Of a DNA stretch of 64,000 bases, positions 1-8,002 are shown one piece after another (position 1 is the first letter of the stretch; each line of letters starts with the position of its first letter). The translations under genes and the position numbers were made by a program. Location of the stretch: NCBI GenBank assembly GCA_910575545.1, contig CAJTFH010000020.1:1-64000 (forward strand). Direction: 5' to 3'. The notes under the pieces are model-generated. The model saw only the letters and a program-made list of their open reading frames with translations, made no database searches and was not told where the DNA came from. Origin of the DNA: Bacteroidales bacterium. Lineage in GTDB: Bacteria > Bacteroidota > Bacteroidia > Bacteroidales > Muribaculaceae.

Positions 1-44
1 CCGAGGCCTCCGGAGCGCCTCCCGAACCGTCACTGTTTGACTGA
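1..44 (+). CDS. 3' end of an unidentified gene (partial)
   Basis: Reading frame 3 is open from the window edge to a TGA at 42-44 and ends ...PPEPSLFD. The Pro/Ser-rich tail looks like a natural protein C-terminus, but 13 residues are too few to name a family. It is convergent with the broken regulator at 106-303, with a small hairpin between them. The other two frames also run to nearby stops, so the frame choice is tentative. Confidence 0.25.
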   Translation, partial: EASGAPPEPSLFD

Positions 45-70
45 GGGGGCTTGTAAAGTAAAAAAGAAGA

Positions 71-98
71 CTCGAACACCGTAAAATCAGCGTTCGAG
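71..98. terminator. Hairpin between convergent genes
   Basis: CTCGAAC at 71-77 pairs with GTTCGAG at 92-98 around a 14-nt loop. It lies between the gene ending at 44 on the plus strand and the regulator fragment ending at 106 on the minus strand. No strong T-tract follows on either strand, so a bidirectional terminator is only an inference. Confidence 0.3.
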
Positions 99-105
99 CC
101 ATACT

Positions 106-303
106 TTATTGCGCTATTTGAGTTTTATCGGACAGCAATAATTTAAAATAGCCCGACTCAATCAGACCCAACCTCCTGCAGCATTCACCATCCGACAAAA
201 ATTTATCCCCACGGCCATATCGCGCGGAGACGCCCTCCCTGACACATAGTTGTCTGAGGGCGTCAAGGTTCAGGCTGTCATATAAAGTGTTAAAACGAGG
301 CAT
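106..303 (-). pseudogene. Truncated Crp/Fnr-type cyclic-nucleotide-binding regulator remnant
   Basis: The 65-residue product resembles the N-terminus of a Crp-family regulator: an amphipathic start (FNTLYDSLNLDALRQLC), a Y-x-RGD-K-x-L-x-x-G segment and the LGLIESGYFK strand typical of the cNMP-binding beta-roll. It then stops at TAA, before most of the beta-roll, the dimer helix and the DNA-binding HTH. Family members are about 190-220 residues. Sequence beyond the stop shows no continuation in any frame I read. A start codon and a promoter-bearing repeat lie upstream. I read it as a decayed gene; a short orphan ORF cannot be excluded. Confidence 0.5.
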
Positions 304-306
304 AAG

Positions 307-392
307 GCAAAGCTACGAATAAGTCAGGAGCAAAGCCAAATTTATTTGAACTTTGCCGGGCGTGAGTATCTAAGGCTGCGCCAAAGATACGG
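307..392 (-). repeat. 86-bp promoter-bearing dispersed repeat, copy A
   Basis: This aligns without gaps to 32111-32196 (67 of 86 bases identical by hand count). The best conserved core, on the plus strand, is GCGTGAGTATCTAAGG. Read on the minus strand both copies sit just upstream of a minus-strand gene. Each includes a TATCTTTG -7 box and an ATTTGGCT segment that can act as the -33 element. In copy A the proximal box is degenerate (TAGCTTTG at 307-314 region). Confidence 0.6.
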
Positions 393-425
393 AAAAAACG
401 GAAAGCAAACAACCCACTAAATCAA

Positions 426-1412
426 CTATATCCCGGCAGAATTCCGGTGTTTTGCCACCGTCGTCATCGCCATTCCGGCGATAATAACCGCCATAGCCAC
501 AACCTGAATCCAATGCAGCCTTGCAAGCCCTACAGCCACGGAAGCAACCGTGGCCACAACAGGCACCAGATACTGGTAGATTGACACCAATTCGCTCCCT
601 ATCAGCTTCGTGGCAGGAGAAATCAGGAAATAAGCCAGGAATGTCGGGCACAGCAGCACGAATCCTATCAGCAGCCAGGGCTCCACATCATTGGAATGAT
701 GGAAAATTTCCGCATGAGGAAACGCGGGAAGCAGCACCAACACCGGCACGGTGGCAAAAAGGAACACCCACTTAAGCAAAGTGACAGGCCGGTAGTTTTT
801 CGACGGCTTCTCGATAATCACCAGATAGAACGAATAGCACAGCGTGGAAGCCAAAGCCAGGATATCGCCCAACAGCCTGTCGCTCCCCTTGCCGCCTCCC
901 CTGCCGGCAAGGATTATGGCAAGTGCGCCGGCAAAGGCAACAACAACCCCGAGGATTTCCAGACGCGAGATGCGGCGGTGCTGGAAAACGGCCCCTATCA
1001 ACATCACAAACACAGGTGGAAGCGTCATGATTATCGACACATCGATAGGATCGCCATACCGGAGCGCCTCATTGAAAAGGATTAGAAAAGACGACAGCCC
1101 TACAGCGCCACCCAGAACCACAGGAAGCCAGTCTCCCCGTTTTATGGAGGCCGTTTTCACGAACAGCGATGCCAGCCACATCAGCACACACCCGCCGACC
1201 ACACGGAACACAGTCAAATCCATTGCCGTCATCCACTGCGGAATCAGCATTTTCGCCACAGGAATGTTTATACCGAAAAATAGCGTGGCCACAAAAATCA
1301 TCAGATTACCACGAAATAGCCCACCCTCGTTTCCGTTCACCCGGCTGTCACCCTTTACCATAACATCATTTATTACTCCATTAGAAACGCCGTGGCTGCA
1401 AGCATGGTTCAA
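426..1412 (-). CDS. EamA/DMT-family membrane transporter
   Basis: The protein is predicted to be an inner-membrane exporter of the drug/metabolite transporter superfamily. The 328 residues contain about ten hydrophobic segments in two homologous halves of five, the standard EamA arrangement. The first starts near residue 35 (LMIFVATLFFGINIPVAK) and the second half near residue 180 (ILALASTLCYSFYLVI). About 34 polar residues precede the first helix, so the true start may be the internal Met 18 at 1361 (MVKGDSRVNG). The substrate cannot be read from the sequence; family members export amino acids, purines or other metabolites. It stands alone between the Crp remnant and trigger factor on the same strand. 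Family assignment is firm, function is not. Confidence 0.85.
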   Translation of the reverse strand: MNHACSHGVSNGVINDVMVKGDSRVNGNEGGLFRGNLMIFVATLFFGINIPVAKMLIPQWMTAMDLTVFRVVGGCVLMWLASLFVKTASIKRGDWLPVVLGGAVGLSSFLILFNEALRYGDPIDVSIIMTLPPVFVMLIGAVFQHRRISRLEILGVVVAFAGALAIILAGRGGGKGSDRLLGDILALASTLCYSFYLVIIEKPSKNYRPVTLLKWVFLFATVPVLVLLPAFPHAEIFHHSNDVEPWLLIGFVLLCPTFLAYFLISPATKLIGSELVSIYQYLVPVVATVASVAVGLARLHWIQVVAMAVIIAGMAMTTVAKHRNSAGI

Positions 1413-1438
1413 TTTATGACCCGGTCATATAACGACAA

Positions 1439-1470
1439 GACGCACCACCTGCCGATGCAGATGATGCGCC
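1439..1470 (-). terminator. Hairpin after tig
   Basis: On minus-strand RNA, 14 nt at 1457-1470 pair completely (three or four G-U wobbles) with 1439-1452 around a four-base loop. On plus-strand RNA the same positions would be A-C mismatches, so the structure belongs to the tig transcript. The following T-tract is weak. Confidence 0.45.
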
Positions 1471-1495
1471 TTTTATTAATTCCAATAAACTTCAG

Positions 1496-2854
1496 TTATT
1501 CGGCTTGCGCGAGAGCCTTGAACTCATCGAGGCTGACGGTCTTGGCTTCGAGATTGACAAGCGCCTTGATTGAGTTGAAGAGCTTGCGGTTGGCAACATC
1601 CTCACGGATACGACCGGCATAGTTCTTATCCTCAAGTATGCGGCGGGCATAATTGGTGAGGGTCTCGTCGTCCATGTTGGTCATGCCATACTGGGCGAAC
1701 TGCTGATAAGCGATACCTTTGGCGAAACCGAGCAAATCCTCTTCATTAACCTTGATGTCGAGGTTAGAAGCTATCTTGCCACGGATAAGTTCCCATTTGA
1801 TTGAAGGAACCATTTTGGTGTATTCCTCGTCAACATTCTCGGGAGTAAGCTCCTCGTTACGGGCAACAAGCCATTTCTTGAGGAATTCGGCGGGTAATTC
1901 AAAGTTTCCGAATTTCTCTACAATCAGCTTCTGGGCGTCACGGTTGAAGAGATGGTCGCTGTTGGGAGCTAGCTGGGCGGCAATCATCTTGCGCAGTTCT
2001 GCGTAATATTCCTCTTCGGTTGTGAAAGTCGCGCCGGGGAACACCTCTTTGTAGAATTCCTCACCATGTTCGGCAGGTTTGAGCACAATGATTTCAGAAA
2101 TCGCCATTTCGAAATCGCCTTTGATTTCAGCAGCTTTTTCTTTATCAACATGCAACATGGAAGCCATTTCGGCAGCGTTGCCGTTGCATGTTGCGGCGGG
2201 GTTGAAAACCACCTTGTCGCCGACCTTCTTGCCCAGGAAAAGAGCCGCCTGGTCTTTGTCGGTGAAATACATCGGGGCAACAATGCCGTCGACAACCTGG
2301 ATGGCGTCTTCCGAAGTCTTCACATTACCGTCAGCGTCAAGCTCCATGATAGCGCCTTTCACCAAGGCCTTGGCATCTACCTCTTCACCCGGAACCTGTG
2401 CGCCGAAACGCTCGCGCAGGGCGGTATCCTGGTCGTTGGCCATCTGCTCCGACACCTCGATGGTGTAGAACGGCACAGTCATGTCTTTGTTTATTTCGAT
2501 ATTGAGAGACGGAGCCATACCGACTTCATACTCAAAAGTATAGTCCTGGTCATCGAGGTTGATTTCCTTCACCTCAACCGGAAGCGGTTCGCCGAGGATA
2601 TCGAGCTTTTCATTGCGGATAAAATCAATAACCGAGCGGTAGACCTCTTCGTTGAGCACATGGCTCTTTACATCCCTGCCGAAACGGCGACGGAGCTGGT
2701 CAATGCTCACATGCCCTTTGCGGAAACCGGGTATGACGCGGGTGCGCCCTATTTCTTTAAGTTCTTTGTTAACCTTGTCGAGATAGTCGTTTTGGGTTAC
2801 TTCGACCTTGATACGACCCTCGAGGTCGTTGGCCTTTTCAAGCGTAACTTGCAT
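1496..2854 (-). CDS. tig: Trigger factor, ribosome-associated chaperone and prolyl isomerase
   Basis: Trigger factor binds the ribosome at L23 and shelters nascent chains. The 452-residue product begins MQVTLEKANDLEGRIKV, the usual start of Bacteroidetes trigger factors, and carries the ribosome-binding signature as PGFRKGHVSIDQLRRRFG (residues about 45-62). A divergent central PPIase-like region and a long helical C-terminal chaperone domain follow, ending LDEFKALAQAE. An upstream in-frame ATG at 2893 would add 13 unconserved residues, so I chose 2854. A -7 box at 2908-2915 leaves a leader of about 45 nt. The gene is divergent from ftsE. Confidence 0.95.
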   Translation of the reverse strand: MQVTLEKANDLEGRIKVEVTQNDYLDKVNKELKEIGRTRVIPGFRKGHVSIDQLRRRFGRDVKSHVLNEEVYRSVIDFIRNEKLDILGEPLPVEVKEINLDDQDYTFEYEVGMAPSLNIEINKDMTVPFYTIEVSEQMANDQDTALRERFGAQVPGEEVDAKALVKGAIMELDADGNVKTSEDAIQVVDGIVAPMYFTDKDQAALFLGKKVGDKVVFNPAATCNGNAAEMASMLHVDKEKAAEIKGDFEMAISEIIVLKPAEHGEEFYKEVFPGATFTTEEEYYAELRKMIAAQLAPNSDHLFNRDAQKLIVEKFGNFELPAEFLKKWLVARNEELTPENVDEEYTKMVPSIKWELIRGKIASNLDIKVNEEDLLGFAKGIAYQQFAQYGMTNMDDETLTNYARRILEDKNYAGRIREDVANRKLFNSIKALVNLEAKTVSLDEFKALAQAE

Positions 2855-2907
2855 AAAATGAACTGTTTTTATGTTGTTATTATGATTAATCACTATATTT
2901 CAAGGTG

Positions 2908-2938
2908 CAAAATTAACCCTAAAAATCCGATAAACCAA
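2908..2938 (-). promoter_or_regulatory. tig promoter
   Basis: On the minus strand TAATTTTG (plus-strand 2908-2915) matches the Bacteroidetes -7 consensus TAnnTTTG. A TTG (2936-2938) lies 20 bp upstream. Confidence 0.6.
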
Positions 2939-3007
2939 TTTGCCGCCCCACTTTTTATCCAAAATTAGCATTTAGGGCAAGCTGAAATTCCTGTTAATAT
3001 GCATTTA

Positions 3008-3145
3008 ATGAACAACCGACAAGCGCGCCACCTCATCGGATACGGCCTTATTGACGACAACATTCTGAAAACAGTTCGCCTGCGCAAGATGAAAAAACAT
3101 TTATCTGTTGAATATATTCTTTTCATATTCCGGTGCGTGTGTTAA
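3008..3145 (+). CDS. Possible 45-residue peptide, unknown
   Basis: An ATG-initiated ORF of 45 codons starts MNNRQARHLIGYGLIDDNI and ends FIFRCVC before TAA. Its first half uses GC-ending codons like the surrounding genes, its second half is AT-rich. No family is recognised and no clear promoter precedes it. It may be a gene remnant or chance. Confidence 0.2.
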   Translation: MNNRQARHLIGYGLIDDNILKTVRLRKMKKHLSVEYILFIFRCVC

Positions 3146-3194
3146 ATTTACGTTAATGGAAGGATGATGGGGGGGCTGATTGGGGTTAATGGCC

Positions 3195-3202
3195 TAACTT
3201 TG
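3195..3202 (+). promoter_or_regulatory. -7 box for ftsE-lysC
   Basis: TAACTTTG matches the Bacteroidetes -7 consensus and lies 78 bp before the ftsE ATG. No TTG is seen at the right distance upstream. Confidence 0.45.
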
Positions 3203-3279
3203 TGATTTAAAGATTCAAAAGCTGATTATCGGGCTTAAGGGAATTGGCCCGGGAATATCATCCCTATAACATTGAAAAG

Positions 3280-3954
3280 ATGAAGGTCGTTGATTACAGG
3301 AACGTGGAAATTCTCCGCAAAGAACTGGTGGTGCTGAAGCATGTTGATTTCTCGCTTGAGGAAGGCGAATTCGTCTACCTCATAGGAAAGGTAGGCAGTG
3401 GAAAATCAAGCCTGCTAAAGTCGATGTATGCCGAAATTCCGGTTTTCACAGGCGACGCGCGGGTGATGGACATCGACCTCGTAGGCATAAAACGCAAGCA
3501 GATACCGCTTTTGCGGCGCCAGATAGGTATAGTGTTCCAGGATTTCCAGCTTCTGACCGACCGTAACGTCTACGACAATCTGAAATTCGTGCTCGACGCA
3601 ACCGGATGGACAGACCGCGATGCCAAAGACACCCGCATCGAAGAGGTGCTCCGGCAGGTCGGCATGGCCACCAAGAGCTACAAGATGCCCCATGAACTGT
3701 CGGGAGGAGAGCAACAGCGCATCGTCATAGCACGCGCCCTGCTAAACAAACCTAAACTCATCCTTGCCGATGAGCCCACCGGCAATCTCGACCCTGCCAC
3801 AGGCGACCATATAGTGCACCATCTCAGGGAAATCGCTTCACAGGGCACTGCCGTCCTGATGGCCACACACAACATGCAGCTTGTTGAGCAATATCCATCG
3901 CGAGTGATACGTTGCGCCGACAAGCGACTTGAAGAGATTGATGTTCAATCATAA
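3280..3954 (+). CDS. ftsE: FtsE-type cell-division ABC transporter ATPase
   Basis: This is a cytoplasmic ABC ATPase that pairs with FtsX at the division site to regulate septal peptidoglycan hydrolysis. The 224 residues contain the Walker A GKVGSGKSS (about 36-44), the Q-loop region FQDFQLLTDRNVYDN typical of FtsE, the signature LSGGEQQR, the Walker B LILADEPTGNLD and the switch histidine in MATHN. An upstream TTG at 3244 would add 12 residues lying close to the -7 box; the ATG gives the conserved start. lysC follows 55 bp downstream. No ftsX lies next to it, so the partner must be encoded elsewhere. LolD-like ATPases are similar, but the GEFVYLIGKVGSGKSS wording favours FtsE. Confidence 0.88.
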   Translation: MKVVDYRNVEILRKELVVLKHVDFSLEEGEFVYLIGKVGSGKSSLLKSMYAEIPVFTGDARVMDIDLVGIKRKQIPLLRRQIGIVFQDFQLLTDRNVYDNLKFVLDATGWTDRDAKDTRIEEVLRQVGMATKSYKMPHELSGGEQQRIVIARALLNKPKLILADEPTGNLDPATGDHIVHHLREIASQGTAVLMATHNMQLVEQYPSRVIRCADKRLEEIDVQS

Positions 3955-4009
3955 ACCTGAAACATCCTAAAGCAGTATACTACATAAACTAACGGTAACA
4001 GACTATCAG

Positions 4010-5326
4010 ATGAAGGTTTTGAAATTCGGAGGCACTTCGGTCGGAAGTGCCAGACGCATCAAAGAGGTTGCCAACCTTATCACAGGGCGCGGAACAAACA
4101 TTATCGTGCTCTCTGCAATGTCGGGCACAACAAACACTCTTGTTGAAATAGCAGATTATCTATATAAAGGCAACACCAACGGCGCAAGGGAGATAATCAA
4201 CTCACTCGAAAAGCGTTATGCAACTGTGATGGAAGAGCTGTTTGCCAGCGGGGAATACCTGGCGGCCGCTCGTGAGCGCCTGTCGGAATTCTTCCATCAT
4301 CTGCGGTCGTTCACCCGCGACGGATTCACCGTGACAGAAGAGAAAGAGATTCTCGCACAGGGGGAACTTATGTCGACCACGCTGATGGATCTTTATCTCC
4401 ATGAGCAGGGCTTCAACTCAGTGTGGCTTCCAGCGCTTGAATTCATGCGCACCGACACAGACGGTGAGGCCGACAGCGACTACATCGCCCAACACCTGCA
4501 ACCGATGCTCGACAGCCATCCCGATGCCGACCTCTTCATAACCCAGGGCTTCATCTGCCGCAACTCAAAAGGGGAAATCGACAACCTTCAACGCGGCGGC
4601 AGCGACCTGACAGCCTCGCTGATAGGTGGCGCCCTGTTGGCCGAAGAGATCGAAATCTGGACAGATATCGACGGAATGCATAACAACGACCCCAGGTTTG
4701 TGGAGCAGACCGAGCCGGTTCATGAACTCCATTTCGACGAAGCTGCCGAACTGGCCTATTTCGGCGCAAAAATACTGCATCCCACATGTGTTATGCCCGC
4801 CCGAATGAACAACATACCCATCAGGGTGCTCAACACGATGGAACCGGAAGCCCGTGGCACGTTGATTTACAACACAGTGCACTCACGGTCAATCAAAGCC
4901 GTGGCAGCCAAAGATAACGTAATCGCAATAAAAATAAAATCTTCACGGATGCTTCTGGCATCCGGATTCATCCACCGGGTATTCGAGATTTTCGACAACT
5001 ACCACCGCCCCATCGACATGATTGCCACCAGCGAGGTCGGAATATCCGTAACAATCGATAATCCGCTGAAACTTGAGCATATTATCGACGAACTTAAAGA
5101 GATAGGAACAGTCACAATCGACTACGACATGGTGATAATCTGCGTTGTAGGCGATCTGGAATGGCACAACCGTGGGTTCGAGGCCAAGGCTGTCGACGCC
5201 TTGCGCGACATCCCGGTGAGGATGATATCCTACGGAGGGTCGAACCGCAACATATCGTTCCTGGTAAAGAAAGAAGATAAGGTTAAAGCCCTCAAAGCCC
5301 TGTCGGAACACCTGTTCCTGAACTGA
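4010..5326 (+). CDS. lysC: Aspartate kinase
   Basis: The enzyme phosphorylates L-aspartate, the first step to lysine, threonine, methionine and diaminopimelate. The 438 residues begin MKVLKFGGTSVGSA, with the KFGG nucleotide-binding motif. The kinase domain includes FITQGFICRN, GGSDLTASLIGGAL and WTDIDGMHNNDPR, and spans about residues 1-280. Two C-terminal ACT domains (about 300-438) provide feedback control, as in other monofunctional aspartokinases. There is no fused homoserine dehydrogenase. It follows ftsE in the same direction and probably shares its transcript. The effector amino acid cannot be read from the sequence. Confidence 0.95.
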   Translation: MKVLKFGGTSVGSARRIKEVANLITGRGTNIIVLSAMSGTTNTLVEIADYLYKGNTNGAREIINSLEKRYATVMEELFASGEYLAAARERLSEFFHHLRSFTRDGFTVTEEKEILAQGELMSTTLMDLYLHEQGFNSVWLPALEFMRTDTDGEADSDYIAQHLQPMLDSHPDADLFITQGFICRNSKGEIDNLQRGGSDLTASLIGGALLAEEIEIWTDIDGMHNNDPRFVEQTEPVHELHFDEAAELAYFGAKILHPTCVMPARMNNIPIRVLNTMEPEARGTLIYNTVHSRSIKAVAAKDNVIAIKIKSSRMLLASGFIHRVFEIFDNYHRPIDMIATSEVGISVTIDNPLKLEHIIDELKEIGTVTIDYDMVIICVVGDLEWHNRGFEAKAVDALRDIPVRMISYGGSNRNISFLVKKEDKVKALKALSEHLFLN

Positions 5327-5379
5327 TTACCTGATTACAGATAATAAGAGATTGTCTAAACCATACACACACCCGAATA

Positions 5380-6888
5380 ATGGGAATAAGAACCAAAATC
5401 ACATTGCTTGCCTTTGCCATCACGGCAATCCCGCTGGCGTCAGCTCAGACAGCCACCGGCACTCAACCGGGAACCCCGTCAGGCCAGGCATATCCAGAAG
5501 TGGTAATGTCGCTCGAACGCTGCCTGGAAATAGCTTTGACCGACAACCCCACTGTCAAAGTGGCCGACATGGAAATCAAGCGCCTGGACTTCTCACGCAA
5601 AGAAGTAATCGGCCAGCTGCTGCCTAATATCAGCTTCAGCGGCATGTATAACCGCGCACTGGCCAAACAGGTGGCCTACATGAACATGGACGGTTTCAAA
5701 ATGCCCGGGCTTGGAGGCTCAACCGGCGACGACACCACCGAAGGCGACGGAGATGGAACCGGCACACCACAACAGATAAAATCGCGGGCCGGCGGCTCAT
5801 CAGGCAGCGGCAAACGCGACGACGGCATCAAGATGGGGCTTGACAACAGCTACCAGCTCGGATTCTCGGCATCGCTGCCGCTGATTGCCCCTCAGTTGTG
5901 GAAATCGCTGAAGCTAAGTGATTCGCAGATTCTCGAAAGCATCGAACAGGCCCGCAGTTCACGCCAGTCGCTCGTAAACCAGGTAAAAAACGCCTACTAC
6001 GGCCTTCTGCTTGCTGAAGACTCATATAAAGTCATCGAGCAGAACATGGAGATGGCGCGTTTCACAGCCGACCTCTACCAGCGCCAGTTTGAAGCAGGAA
6101 CCGCCTCGCAATATGATGTGTTGCGCACCCAGGTGGCCATGCGCAACATCGAGCCGGAACTGACTCAAGCACAGATCACCATCCGCCAGGCCCGTCTGCA
6201 ACTGCTGCTTCTGATGGGCATATCCGACTATTTCGAGGTGAAACCCGACGTGGCACTCGCCGATTATGAGAAAACCATGTATGACCGCACAATGGCCATG
6301 TCGCGCGACATCAGCCGAAATTCCGACCTGAGGCTGCTCGACATACGCACAGAGATGCTCTCACGCACCCTGACGGTGCAACGGATGGCATGGTTCCCGA
6401 CCCTGGCCCTGACGGCCAACTACAGCTGGACTTCATCAAGCAACGGGTCGCCGTTCAAGAATTTCCGCTGGAATCCATATTCGATGGTAGGTCTGTCGCT
6501 GTCGCTACCCATATTCGAGGGCGGACAACGCTACAGCCGCATTAAACAAGCGAAAATCCAGGTCGACGAGATGCAATGGCAGCGCGACAACCTCGTAAAC
6601 TCGATAAACATGCAGGTCGACCTCGCGTTTGAAAACATACAGCTCAACGTCAAGCAGATCGACTCATGTTCAGAAAGTGTCAGACAGGCAACCGCAGCCC
6701 ACGACATAGTGAAACGCAGTTTTGAAATCGGGGCAGCTTCATATCTCGATTTGCGCGATGCTGAACTTGCCCTGACCCGCTCGCGACTGGCCTACAACCA
6801 GTCAATCTACAATTTCCTCGTTGCCTCGAGCAACCTCGAGCAGCTTGTAGGCGCCTACGACGTAACCCCCTACATGCCCGCGCGTTAA
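5380..6888 (+). CDS. TolC-family outer-membrane efflux channel
   Basis: This is the outer-membrane exit duct of a tripartite pump. The 502-residue precursor has a signal peptide (MGIRTKITLLAFAITAIPLASA) and two outer-membrane-efflux-protein repeats rich in long helices, for example SLVNQVKNAYYGLLLAEDSYKV and the matching LVNSINMQVDLAFENIQLNVKQ. A Gly/Asp/Ser-rich insert of about 50 residues lies near residues 110-155 in the first repeat, a low-complexity loop unusual for the family. It heads an operon with the adaptor (33 bp downstream) and the RND pump, which supports the assignment. Confidence 0.93.
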   Translation: MGIRTKITLLAFAITAIPLASAQTATGTQPGTPSGQAYPEVVMSLERCLEIALTDNPTVKVADMEIKRLDFSRKEVIGQLLPNISFSGMYNRALAKQVAYMNMDGFKMPGLGGSTGDDTTEGDGDGTGTPQQIKSRAGGSSGSGKRDDGIKMGLDNSYQLGFSASLPLIAPQLWKSLKLSDSQILESIEQARSSRQSLVNQVKNAYYGLLLAEDSYKVIEQNMEMARFTADLYQRQFEAGTASQYDVLRTQVAMRNIEPELTQAQITIRQARLQLLLLMGISDYFEVKPDVALADYEKTMYDRTMAMSRDISRNSDLRLLDIRTEMLSRTLTVQRMAWFPTLALTANYSWTSSSNGSPFKNFRWNPYSMVGLSLSLPIFEGGQRYSRIKQAKIQVDEMQWQRDNLVNSINMQVDLAFENIQLNVKQIDSCSESVRQATAAHDIVKRSFEIGAASYLDLRDAELALTRSRLAYNQSIYNFLVASSNLEQLVGAYDVTPYMPAR

Positions 6889-6920
6889 CACAACTACACA
6901 CCAAGAAAACAAACCATATC

Positions 6921-7952
6921 ATGCGTCTACATAACATCATCACCTCCATTCTGATTGCCGCCGCATTGACAGCCTGCAGCGGGAAAGAGACTCCCGGCAA
7001 CGGCCAGGTCAACAAAAACGAAGATCAGCTCCCCACAGTTGAAGTGCTGGAAGTACGTTCAACCTCCGTGCCGCAAATCGGCGAATACACCGCCACTGTT
7101 GAAGCGTTCAAGACCAACAACATCTCCACCTCGACACCCAACCGCATAAAGCAGATTCTTGTCGACGTTGGAGCCCACGTGGCCGCAGGGCAGAAAGTGG
7201 TGGTGCTTGATGATGTCAACATCGAACAGCTCAAAGTCAGACTCGACAACACCGAGCGCGACTATGACCGCGCAGTAGAGCTTCTCAACATAGGCGGCGG
7301 CACACGCCAGGCCGTAGACCAGTTGAAAACCGAGCTCGACGCTGCCCGACGCCAGTATGCCAATATGGTCGAGAACACCATACTTACATCACCCATCGCC
7401 GGAGTAGTGACAGCCCGCAACTACGACCCGGGCGACATGACGGGGCAATTGCCGATATTGACCATCGAACAGGTGCAACCGGTGAAAGTAATCGTCAATG
7501 TCTCTGAAAGCGAGTTTTCGAAAGTGCACAACGGCATGGAGGTAGATGTCACCACCGATGTCTATCCCGACCGCAGTTTCAAAGGGAAAGTCTATCTCAT
7601 ACACCCCACAATCGATGCCGCCACACGCACCTTCACTGTTGAAATAACACTGCCTAACACGGATTCAGACATAGTGCCGGGAATGTTCGCCCGCGTTACA
7701 ATCAGTTTCGGCGAAGCCGACCATGTTGTTGTGCCCGACCGGGCGGTTGTGAAACAACCCGGCTCAGGCAACAGATATGTCTATGTCTACCATCCCGACG
7801 ACCGCACGGTGAGTTACAACCTTGTGCAGCTTGGACGCCGCATCGACAACTCCTATGAGGTGCTGTCGGGAGTCGACAACGGGGCGCAGGTGGTGATTGC
7901 AGGCCAATCGCGACTGACCAACGGAGCCAAAGTCGAACTGGCTGAAAAATAA
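6921..7952 (+). CDS. RND efflux periplasmic adaptor lipoprotein (HlyD/AcrA family)
   Basis: This membrane-fusion protein links the RND pump to the TolC-type channel. The 343 residues start with a lipoprotein signal (IAAALTACSGK; Cys at about 19 would be lipidated). The biotinyl-lipoyl halves follow (PNRIKQILVDVGAHVAAGQKVVV and ILTSPIAGVVTARNYDPGDM), flanking a short coiled hairpin, then a beta-barrel domain (PVKVIVNVSESEFSKV) and the membrane-proximal domain (VVPDRAVVKQPGSGNRYVYV). Length and order fit the family. It sits between the channel and pump genes in one operon. Confidence 0.94.
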   Translation: MRLHNIITSILIAAALTACSGKETPGNGQVNKNEDQLPTVEVLEVRSTSVPQIGEYTATVEAFKTNNISTSTPNRIKQILVDVGAHVAAGQKVVVLDDVNIEQLKVRLDNTERDYDRAVELLNIGGGTRQAVDQLKTELDAARRQYANMVENTILTSPIAGVVTARNYDPGDMTGQLPILTIEQVQPVKVIVNVSESEFSKVHNGMEVDVTTDVYPDRSFKGKVYLIHPTIDAATRTFTVEITLPNTDSDIVPGMFARVTISFGEADHVVVPDRAVVKQPGSGNRYVYVYHPDDRTVSYNLVQLGRRIDNSYEVLSGVDNGAQVVIAGQSRLTNGAKVELAEK

Positions 7953-8002
7953 GCCTACGAGAAACCATATAGAACAGTTACAGGATATAGAACAGTTATA
8001 GT

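Larger units (their letters stand above)
2855..3279. other. Divergent intergenic region between tig and ftsE
   Basis: These 425 bp hold the tig promoter, a possible 45-codon ORF and a -7 box for ftsE. A G-run at about 3169-3175 precedes the ftsE promoter. I see no RNA gene or repeat. Confidence 0.7.

Noticed and set aside
2066-2968. 300-codon open frame antisense to trigger factor
   Set aside because: It is a mirror frame of a well-conserved gene. It has no promoter or family resemblance, and its length follows from the codon use of tig.
3244-3279. TTG start for ftsE that adds twelve residues
   Set aside because: The extension lacks conserved content, and the internal ATG gives the normal N-terminus with a sensible leader.
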